Position numbers and translations under genes: made by a program. A DNA stretch of 64,000 nt from Trochalopteron elliotii (Eukaryota > Chordata > Aves > Passeriformes > Leiothrichidae). The notes under the pieces are model-generated. The model was not told the DNA's origin. It did no database searches and saw only the letters and a list, made by a program, of their open reading frames with translations. Position 1 is the first letter of the stretch. Each line of letters starts with the position of its first letter. Location: NCBI GenBank assembly GCA_024734555.1, contig JANPWX010000202.1, forward strand, positions 558,001-622,000, written 5' to 3'. Of this stretch, positions 51,830-61,060 are shown piece by piece.

Positions 51830-52215
51830 AAAATTTAAAAACGCAGACTTGTCGCTATGATGTGTCTAAACATCCCTTTTATCACCCTCAGCCTCTGGCT
51901 GGGAAGGCAATGCTCCCTTTAGTGGCAATCTCCTCTGTTCATTTTCCGCCCAAGTGCAGGCAGAGTTTGCTCTTGGTTTAAAGATGGCCCTTGTGAGAGT
52001 CAATCATTTGCCAATCATTTCAGGTAGCTTAAATGTATTCAGCCAGATAATTTCTATGCTCCTTGTTTAGTGAATGCTTTTAAAAGTTACCCTGTAAGGT
52101 TCCAGGGCGTTAGCTGCTCTAGAGGATATCTGTCTATCCTTGCTCTGCACACGGTAGGCGCTTTGTGCCGTAACATTCCACTAATAACAAAATCAATATT
52201 TAAAGTGCCATCCTG
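51830..52215. promoter_or_regulatory. Candidate conserved non-coding element cluster
   Basis: Retained CpGs occur at several points (aaaaacgcagacttgtcgct, ttttccgccc, agggcgttag, gcacacggtaggcgctttg, tgccgtaaca). PBX-type tcaatcat and a following aatcattt duplicate lie near 52000. No coding frame or repeat. Similar in texture to the 38.2-38.5 kb block. Confidence 0.45.
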
Positions 52216-52429
52216 TTACGGTCTTCAAATTCACTCTGTTTAGATCTAAATTTTTTAATCTCCTCTGGAGCTAAGAGCAAAGGAAGAAACCTTAGCAGTT
52301 CTGTAAATGGATTTATATCTTGAAGGATGTGACTTACAGGACAACATATCTTGCCTCTTGGGTTTAATGCTGAAGAAATGTATACACAATCTTTGGGACT
52401 GAAGTGACAAAGGCAGCAAGGACAGACTG

Positions 52430-53105
52430 TCACAAAGCCTGGTTCTGTCTTCTCAGTGTGTAAGACAGGGAAGGAGAGAGTCCCTTTGGATTCTCTGTAA
52501 CGGTAGGAGAAGGGAATACAGGTGACCTGGCCCCTGCTAAGTAACAGCTGTGTTAATTAGCAATACATCCTCACCCCTGATGAGTCACAACTGTATCCAA
52601 TAAAGATAAGTGATAAAGGGAGTGGGTGAGCTGGTAGGGGGGAATCATGAAGGAGGAGGAACTTTGAGGAAGAGGGAAGGAAAGGATCATGAAGAAGGAT
52701 CCTGAGGAGAGAATCACTGCTGTGAGCTCAGTCTGGGTCGGTAGTTAAAGCCTGTTGTTGGAACCTGCAGTTCATTTCCAGTTGCATCCTCTAGTATCCT
52801 TCAGGTTATGTTGGAAACCAATGCATGGTCCTGTTCTGAGTATAGATAGTCCAGCTGGGTAAAAGCCTGTATTGAGAGTCTGAAAATTAATCCCTGCAGT
52901 CAGAGTTGAGCAGGCAATAACCAGCAGTCAGAGGCTGCAAGGAAACTGCAAGGCAAACCTCCAGCAGGACCTTGCCACAGGCAGAGTCAGTGAATGGTTG
53001 GGGTCAGGATGGCTGAACTGTAAAGAGGAATAAACCAGGACCCTTTTCATGCTGTGATGAACAAGAAGTCTGTGTCTCTGTTCATTTCTACCCTTTAACA
53101 AGAAG
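52430..53105 (+). mobile_element. LTR-like element, probable solo LTR
   Basis: About 670 bases with an LTR-like layout on the plus strand: an AP-1 type tgagtca (near 52580), a purine-rich part (52637-52712), and near the 3' end a polyadenylation signal AATAAA (53029-53034) followed by about 65 bases ending near ...taaca (about 53100). A T-G rich start near 52429 or 52497 is possible; no target duplication could be fixed. No retroviral coding region flanks it. It shares a 63-bp segment with 55090-55152. Family not identified. Confidence 0.5.
52779..52841 (+). repeat. 63-bp repeated segment, copy 1
   Basis: 58 of 63 positions match 55090-55152 without gaps. It lies inside the LTR-like element. 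Confidence 0.9.
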
Positions 53106-54559
53106 GCTGCTGCAACATGTAACAATGCAGCTTTCTGCTGCAATGTGGTTTGCTTTCTGCAAAGAAAACATCAATAGACAGTGAGGAAGGAGAGTGGAAA
53201 ATATTTGGCTACCTTTAGTAGGCAACAGTTCATTCAGCTTGTTTCATCATGGCAATCTAAAGAAAGAGTATAAATGTTTCTAACTCTTTGTTTTTAGTGC
53301 TAGAGCTCTCTGGATAGGGGATCTTAGTGTCATTGCAAGGAGTGTAGTATTGACTTATTGCCTTCCTGTTTTCTTTCTTCCTTCTCCTCACACCACTGTT
53401 ATGGTCCATGTGGAGTGAGGAAACTCTATGGGCTAATGGAGTAATACTCTGGCACAGCAAGGACTGCTATGATATTTCCTCCATTACAAAAAGTAATTGA
53501 GGAAAAGAATAGTTGATGCTGGAATGTGTTATGTTTGTCTGGGGAAAAGTAGACCAGGATGTGGGACACAAAGATTGGAAAACTGTGAGCAACAGGCACA
53601 TATTCTGCTTTGCAACATAGATGTTTTGGGAGAGTGTCACTGTTCTGCCAAAATCCATCCTGTCCTGACCTGGCTGTGTGAATTGAGCTATGTGGTAAAG
53701 CTCCCCTCTAACTTCAGGGGTGTTAAAAGCTTTGCTAGCAAAGGGCAGTGCTGCCAGGTGCCCATCCATCACTTGCTTGTTCCTGTTCCCCAAGCAGAAC
53801 TAGTTTTTTCCAGACACTGGCAGAAGTGTCAGTAATTTAAATAGGTTTTGCTGGTGAACCGTGCTCCTGTCAAAGCCTTGCTGCTCAGATCCTCTCCCTT
53901 AGGCCACAGTGTGTCCCTTGGGAAGCCTGGGGTGCACTTGGAGGTTACTGTGGTGTCTCTCTCCTGCCATGGAGTGGGCAAAGGAATGTGACACTACCCC
54001 GAATGTGGTTTGAATTACAAGCTGGTTTCCTCCTCTGCCACTCTTTGTTTGCAGTGGGGAGATGACAATTTCTTTTTTCCCGTTCTTCAAATGCTTTTAG
54101 AATTTTTGAGTGTGGTTTTGAAAATCCTGATGGTGTTGTTCATGAAAATATAACTTGTCTATGTAGTTGCAAACACAATGCATTATTAAGAACAATGATT
54201 GTTTATTATTGATTATTCCATTTGTCTCCAAGCTTATGTCTTCCTCCAGTTAGCTGCTCTAAGCTATATAATTAATAACCTATTGTCATATATTGCAGCA
54301 ACTATCTATTTTAAGGTTACCTGAAATTTTCTCAGGGAAGCAATTCAAATAATGTTGCAAAGACCTCACCCCTCAGCCTCAAATGTTTTAAATTTATGTT
54401 GAATTCAAAATAACCTTGGTTATGTGATTTAACCCTTCTGTGGTGGGAGGCCAGAAAAATGTTTCAGACAAAAAACCTGAGTGAGGCCTGGATTGCCCCA
54501 AAGTGTTTCTGTAGCTGTTCACCCTCACAATCCAAACAGCGGAGAAAAGATAAGGCCCT
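53106..54559. other. Gene-free stretch
   Basis: Frames of about 108-112 codons overlap on opposite strands at 53.47-53.84 kb, with no domain. Nothing else was recognised. Confidence 0.5.
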
Positions 54560-54830
54560 GAGACAATTGTTTTTATCAGCATTAAGCTTCCAAATTGTGT
54601 GAACTAGATAATAATTGGCAGCAAAGTAATTTAGTAGCAATTTCTAGGAAGCCAGTAGTCCCTGCCTCAATGCCCATTTAACTTAGCACACTAGGGAGCC
54701 TGAAAATATAGACAGTAAAATTTTCCTTTCATAATGGATGAATTAATTTAGCCAGCCTAGTTAATTCAAATGCAAATTGTGTTGAAAATGTCCATTATTT
54801 ATTGCTTCATCTAAGACTGTTTCTCTGTTT
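54560..54830. promoter_or_regulatory. Candidate AT-rich regulatory element with octamer
   Basis: Contains a perfect POU octamer ATGCAAAT (54770-54777) just after ttaattca and a gaattaattta run. No repeat or frame explains it. Conservation is untested. Confidence 0.35.
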
Positions 54831-55569
54831 CTCTCTTTAGTTTCTGGAGTGCAGCAGAGAAGTGCTGAGCCACTAAATGCTCTCTCAGACACCAGCCAAT
54901 TTTAGTACTCTTTCAAATGACGTTTGATTTTTATTCTCTGGCTTAAACCTAATTTTGGGATTGTTTATTTGCTTTGACTCATTCATGTTTTCCAGCTGTG
55001 GTGCATTCCTACTGCCAACCGTTTCATTTTCAAGCAAGCGGTTGGATACCAGCAGGAGAAATGTCTCATCCCAGCTGGAGAACCACTGCCAATTGCATCC
55101 TCTATTATCCTTCAGGTTATTTTGGAAACCAACGCTTGGTCCTGTTCTGAGTCCACGTACATGTGTTCATAGATGTGTACTGGCAAATGCAGGAGGAGTC
55201 TTGAATATTTTCCTCTGGAGACCAGTATTTGGTGTTCCTCCCTTGGCTCCCCACAGTTAATTTCACAACACAGGAAGCTTTTGTGGCTGTATTTTGAGGA
55301 AGGGCGACCATCACTTGAGATTTCTTATCTTCATAGAAGGATGATATCCTTTCCTGGGGGCCCAGGAATCCTGCAATGCCAGTGCCACAGTGACCTCAAG
55401 CACTGTCTATCCCTGACCATCCAGGGTAATAAACATCTTATATGAGAAAAATATAAGAAGATGAAGGGAGGGACAGAACAAAAAAGGATAATGGGATATC
55501 TGGATGTTGTCTTATTGTGGTACTTCTAGGACTTTAAGTATCCTTCTTTGAGAATATTACACCTTAATT
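54831..55569. other. Unassigned stretch around the second 63-bp copy
   Basis: A pyrimidine tract ending in ctttag (54818-54840) resembles a splice acceptor, but no exon follows convincingly. The rest contains the second copy of the 63-bp segment and may be an old LTR fragment. Confidence 0.4.
55090..55152 (+). repeat. 63-bp repeated segment, copy 2
   Basis: Gap-free match (58/63) to 52779-52841 in the same orientation, 2.3 kb downstream. Similarity stops sharply at the 3' side (after gagt) and fades on the 5' side. It may be a fragment of the same LTR family. Confidence 0.9.
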
Positions 55570-55850
55570 ACAGAATCATCTGGTTGGAAAATACCTCAAA
55601 GATCATTACAATAATGATAAACCCAGCACTGGCAAACTTAACAGAACACCAACATGTCAGTACCACATCTGTGTGTCTCTTAAATAACTCCAAGATTGTG
55701 ACAGCCTCTTTCCTGGGCAGCCTGTTCCTGTACTTGACAATCCTTTCAATGAAGAAGTTTTTTCTAAAAGCCAATCTAAACATCTCTTGGAACAACTTGA
55801 GGCCATTTCTTATTATTTGGGAGAAAATAACTGAGTGGAGGACAGCTCTC
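55570..55850 (-). mobile_element. Old, degenerate CR1 fragment
   Basis: The reversed 3' end 'acagaatcatctggttgg' is followed by weak versions of the CR1 boxes: 'cctgggcagcctgttcctgt', 'aagaagttttttctaaaagc', 'aacttgaggccatttctt'. Divergence is high, like the 25.8 kb copy. The 5' edge is uncertain (about 55825-55855). Confidence 0.8.
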
Positions 55851-57329
55851 ATTTTACCAGTGTCCTGCCAGAGCAGAGGCTCCTATTTTTGTTGTAGGAA
55901 GGTTGGAACCATCAGTCAGTTGCTCAGCGGAAATCCATTGCAGACATCTAACAAAAAATGCTGAAGTTGGTGGTGAGGACTTCCACCAAATATAGATGGC
56001 ACCAAGTAGAAAATCAGCTACAATCTTGTGGAGGGCAGATGTTGATTAAAGAGTTTTGTATTTAACAGCAAGGAAAGTCCCTTTCCCTTCCACATAGAAG
56101 AGGGGGAAAACTATGTTATTTTCACCTGGTCAGATGGGTGAAGCTGAAGGGTCAGACACCCTTGCAAGGACTACCAAATTGGTTTTTTATATGACAAACA
56201 TATTTTTGCTATATGTTGCTCTCCATCTGCCATTTTCCTTCAACGTTCTTCAAAATCTCTGCTTAAAACAGGTGGGGAAGCATTGTGATAATTTCCCTCA
56301 CAAAGTCCCCATTTAAGATCCTGAATAAAACTCCCAATTTGACTTGTTTTCCTGTCTGGATTTGCTAGATGCCTAAAGACCAACCTGGAGCTACTTAGTG
56401 CTCTATGAGCTCTACAAAAAGATCTGAAAAAGGGCACCTGAAACAGCATTTATTTTCCCCCACTTATGTTCCTCTGAGTGGGGACAGCCTTTCCTTTCAA
56501 ACAGCATCTTTCTGCCCTCTGTACATCATCCAGATTAGATGATGAGGGTCAAGCTGTGGATGCTGTGTTGGTCCATGTCCTCTCTAGTCCTTGTCTTGGA
56601 TCTATTCCACTAGCAAGCATTAGAAAAACTTTCAGTCTTGAACATGTATCTGAGAGCAGGATTTGAAAGGAAGGGGACTAAGAACTTTGCTTTGTGCTCT
56701 TCAGGTGTTCTGAAATTTCCAAATGTCTTGGATATTGTAAGCTCTTGGAATTTAATTGGAAAAACACCCTTGATGGTAACAGAATTCTTTTTATTCTATC
56801 CAATGTTCATTTTCTATTAATTTCTTAAATTGGTTGATGATTGAATTCATACAATGCACATAAAGAAAAGTGATCCCAAATGTTCATAATATTTTTTCTC
56901 TATTCCAAACTTTCTTGTTTATAAGAATACTAAGAAAATATTTCTGATTTTTTAGAAAGGTTTTAGTCTGGGTTTAAGTTCTCTTATTTAGGCTTTGTGC
57001 TGTAATAGCAGCCTTGCAGAAGCACTATAAGTCCATACAAATTTGATAACTATATCAATTTAGCACATTGTTTGCAGCCATGCATCATCTGTTGGTTGCA
57101 GCCTTACCTCAGCTGATGGGGCACAATGCAAGGACAAGCATTCAGAAAGGAAAGTGCTGTGGATCAGCTATCCTAGGTCTTGTCTGTGCATGGAGATACT
57201 TAGTAAGAGGTACCCCTGAATCCTTCCTTATACACAGATCACTTGGTTCAGGGTAAGGCAAAGAAGCAAATGCTCAGTTTCAAATTGAGCCAAGTTCAGA
57301 GGAACCTTGCCTACAAAATAGATATCTTA
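55851..57329. other. Gene-free AT-rich stretch
   Basis: No gene, repeat family or RNA was recognised. Confidence 0.5.
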
Positions 57330-57545
57330 ATTTAGGTAATATAGCTGCTGCAAATTAAATGTATACGCTACCTCAAACTGAATTAATTTTCAAGTGTAGA
57401 CAAGCTTTAAGCACTTGGAGGCTGACTTTTAATTAGTGAAGCTCTGACAGCACCACCACAGAGCTGGTTTATCTTAATGACAGAAGATAAACTTCATTAA
57501 GTTTTCCAAGCAACATAAGAAAATGCAAATAAGACAGAACCCCTT
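57330..57545. promoter_or_regulatory. Candidate element with GATA inverted pair and octamer
   Basis: AT-rich block with ATTA cores, an inverted pair of GATA motifs (ttatct within 57467-57475 and agataa within 57484-57492) and a perfect octamer ATGCAAAT (57523-57530). Two inverted repeats interleave here: 57467-57475 with 57484-57492 (9 bp), and 57473-57480 with 57494-57501 (8 bp). They share three bases, so both cannot form together. Regulatory role is inferred. Confidence 0.35.
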
Positions 57546-58529
57546 AAAGGGCTTGTGACTCCTTCTGTCGTTTTTATTACTGTTGTGATTTTCAGTCATA
57601 ATCTCATCAGCTTCCCCTCGTTATTGTCTGTGTCAGCTGTGTTCCCAGCTTGGCACTGTACCCAGATATTTGGTATGGCAGTGCCTCTCAGTGAGAACGG
57701 CTGGTTTGGGGAATGATGTACAGCCACAATCCTGAGCAGTCCTGTATGGCTTTGCTCCATGTCCATGTGAGATGGTGCAGGCAGAGTCTGGCTTTCCCTC
57801 TTTCTGAGACACAGACCCCACTCTGCAACCATACCCCAAGAAGCAGAGTAGCTGCAGCTGGTGTGGCCCCATCCTTCAGAAAACATGTATTTCCCAAAGA
57901 TATGTGTTATCTTGGAGGATTTGTGTTATATTAACATACCACTCTCCCTCTTGTAGGGATATGAGCAAAATTAGGATTTTTTTCTTGGAAATGGCAATGC
58001 TCTCTCAAAGGCCTTTTCTTTCTGTGTTTATCAGCAACCAGGAGCTGGTTTATTCCACAGCCCAAAAACTGGAGTAGCTGCAGTGACCCAGTGAAGGATG
58101 AGGTTGCAAAGCACTCGCAGCTGCAGCAAAAGCAGGGCATCACCCCAGCCTGGAGATTAAATGCTGCAGGCAACTTTCTGCAGCTCAGACAGCTTTTCTT
58201 TTCAATTCCATATCTGGATCTGGATGGTGAATTAATTCTCTTCTGCTCACAGAAAGCAGGGTTTGGGTAAAAAATAAAAGGCCCCACCAAGAAATACAGT
58301 GACAAATATATTTTGATTTAGTGGGAAGCAGCAGATTTTTACTGACATTTTCCCACCTTCCCTGTACTTTCAGGATGGTTGTAAAAGCTGACATCAAACT
58401 TCTGGACTTGGCCCAGGTCCAATTAAAACTGGAGCCAAAAGAAAAATCTATTTTGGGGAGTGAGAAGGAAGGAGATGGAGAGAAAATAAATTCAGTTTGT
58501 TATTAGAAAAAGAAAAGGAGGAGGAGAGT
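57546..58529. other. Gene-free stretch
   Basis: A 124-codon minus-strand frame (57931-58305) and other frames overlap with no domain. No gene was recognised. Confidence 0.5.
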
Positions 58530-58780
58530 CGAAGGGGATAATGTGTTCGTTTAACAATGCTTTTATTACAAATGTGATGTACAGCGACAGTATGTTAAAT
58601 TTGCTAGTCAACAGGGATCTATACAAAACAATTTGTGGCAAAAGGAAACAGATGCAGTTCTGTCTGCAGCTTCACACATCTGTTCTGCAAGCCACTGCTC
58701 TGCCTATAATTCTCTAGGAGGGATGCAATAAAAATGATATAAAATTTTATTGTGTTAGTGGCACTAGTTATTACAGTGAG
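58530..58780. promoter_or_regulatory. Candidate conserved non-coding element
   Basis: AT-rich text with retained CpGs (agtcgaaggg, gttcgttta, agcgacagta). No repeat or frame. Conservation is untested. Confidence 0.3.
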
Positions 58781-59929
58781 GAGCCAGAAAACTTACCCAG
58801 GGCTGAGCTTTTCCCATCTTTCAGTGCCAGGTAAATGATGAGGCTGTTGCTGGTACCAGCAATATTAGTGTGAGACAGGTAAAAACCTTTCTGGAGCATT
58901 GATCATGCTGGGTGGATGTGGAGACAAAACCAGAGTGGCAAAGCTTATTAGTAGAATAATAGGGAAGGATGCATTGGGAAGCATGGAAATGAAATGTTGA
59001 ACTGGTGTTTAAAATAAAATTTTACAAGGGTGGGGAAAAAAAGGAAATCCCAAAATTTATAGAAGAAATCTGTGGACTGTATCTGCCCCTGCTCTATTGT
59101 TTGATGCTATCAATTATAATTTTCCATATTTTTATTCTGCATTTCAATGGCTGTAGCTTGGGAAATGAATCAGAGTGGAATGACATAAATAATGGTAGCT
59201 TTCATTCTGGAGCAGGACATATAGGAAAGAATGGAAATGAAACCCAGCTGACCTTCCTTAAAATGAAAACTTTGTCTCTTTCAGATTAAATCCCAGAGAT
59301 TTTCCTTTGTGGACAGGCCCAGCACTGTATTCTTTGGTACTCTTGGACTGGATAAGACATCCATGGAGGGACGTGAGGGATGCTGGGCCTCAACATCTGT
59401 TTTTGTTCCAATTTTTCCTTGTGATTGCCTAAATTTCAAACACCCTGATCCAAGAGGGTGTTTATAAAGCCATTTCTTCAGGGCATGGCTGCATTGCACT
59501 TTCAGGGTGTCACAGGTCAAACAACTAAATCTCCTCACCCTCTTTTGCATCCCTGGCATTCCCACCTCAGCCTGAGGTGACAGTGGCCAGCCCCCATGGC
59601 TACCTCTCCTCAGCCTGGCTGCCCTGGTGCCAGCCTGGGAGGAGAGTTTTGCCAGTTGCCTGAGGTATTTTTCCTCCTGGCGTTGCCCCTAGGCTGTGGG
59701 AGCTGGCAGTGGGAAAGAAGCAGGGACAGAAGAGGGAGAGATGGAGGAGCCACCATGCCCTGCAAGGCCTCCAGAAAATGGCCACCACCTCCCCTCATGG
59801 TGCCTTGCCCTCTCCAGAGCCTTCACCACCATTTGGGTCGTGTTGTCACATACTAAAGCAGCAGGTTTTTTGATTTTTGTGTCCTGTGGCTTTTGCTAGA
59901 GTTCAATAACTAAGAATCCCAGTTGATTG
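58781..59929. other. Gene-free stretch
   Basis: AT-rich to 59.3 kb, then locally GC-rich (59.56-59.86 kb) with short overlapping frames on both strands and no domain. Confidence 0.5.
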
Positions 59930-60200
59930 CACCAGCTTTACTGAGGTGTTTGCTGTGGCAGTTTAGAGTGACCGGCGTTACTCCCTCTCCCTGCTTTCCC
60001 TGGGCGTTCATAGCGCTGAGGTGCTCAATGAAAACTTCTCACACAGCCTAAGCACAGGCCTTAACCGTGTCTTTGAACATGTTATTTTTATTAGCAGGGT
60101 CTGTTATCTGCCAAAAAGGAAGTTCAAAGCACTGACCCAACAGTCCCTCTCACATCAGTGAGAGCAACATGTTCATCCTTCTGGTCACGTATCTTTCATG
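59930..60200. promoter_or_regulatory. Candidate conserved non-coding element
   Basis: CpGs retained in mixed-composition text (gtgaccggcgttactc, tgggcgttcatagcgctgag, ttaaccgtgtc). No repeat or coding frame. Conservation is untested. Confidence 0.35.
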
Positions 60201-60724
60201 AAATGAAAATAAATACTGGGCTATGAGGCTTTTGCAGAATACAATGTTATTTAGAAACTGGAAGACCCTTGCCAGGTAAAACAATAGGCAGACTTTTTTT
60301 CTCCTCTAACAACAAAACATTATTCTTCATCCCTTAAGTCTTGTTAAAGCCATGTAAATATGTATTTAGGACAGACAAATTAGCTTACTCTGTGTTTAAA
60401 TCAGTTTAGTTTATTAGATTATGAGAAACATATTCAGATACTAGAAATCCTAAAAATTTAGAATTTATTTTACTGTGGAAGATTATAAAATAAATATTGA
60501 CAATAAATTCACATGAAATAGAACAAAAGTTAAATCCAGAACCAAAGTTCAAAGAAACTCTTTAAATGGGAGTGTCCAAATACAACATTTCAGAACTTTA
60601 AGCTGAAGTGATTTAAACTTTTTCACATAAAAATTATTTTCTGTTTGCAGAGCCACACTGAAACACTTTATCCTGGCTTCTGTTACTGAATCCTTGCAGT
60701 GACCTGTGAGAAATTCCTCTACAG
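60201..60724. other. AT-rich stretch, nothing recognised
   Basis: Very AT-rich, with no gene or repeat family. Confidence 0.5.
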
Positions 60725-61060
60725 GCTGAGGGATTTTGTCAGAGAGTTGCATGTTATCACTATAACGACGCTAATATTTTGACTCTGTCTCACAAACCAA
60801 ATATTGCAATACCAGTTTACTTATCCTGAGGCAAAATATTTTGATCTCACTTCCTAAATGAAATCCAAACATTTTTGAAAAAGTAGAGCTTTTCATTCCA
60901 AGAATTTCTTTTCCAGCATAAGTGTATTTCAGTGGAACGGTCCTGAGCCATTACAGCTACAATTTCAAAAAGCGCAATCTCTTAAAATCTCTCATGCTAG
61001 ATACGATGATATTTCCTGTGTGTTTTTTTCTAAATAAACAAACCATAATTTAAGGCTATA
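60725..61060. promoter_or_regulatory. Candidate conserved non-coding element
   Basis: AT-rich with retained CpGs at ataacgacgctaatattt (near 60760), aaagcgcaatc (near 60970) and gatacgatgat (near 61000). No repeat or frame. Conservation is untested. Confidence 0.3.

Noticed and set aside
54818..54840. Splice-acceptor-like pyrimidine tract ending ctttag
   Set aside because: No open exon with a matching donor follows; such tracts are common by chance.
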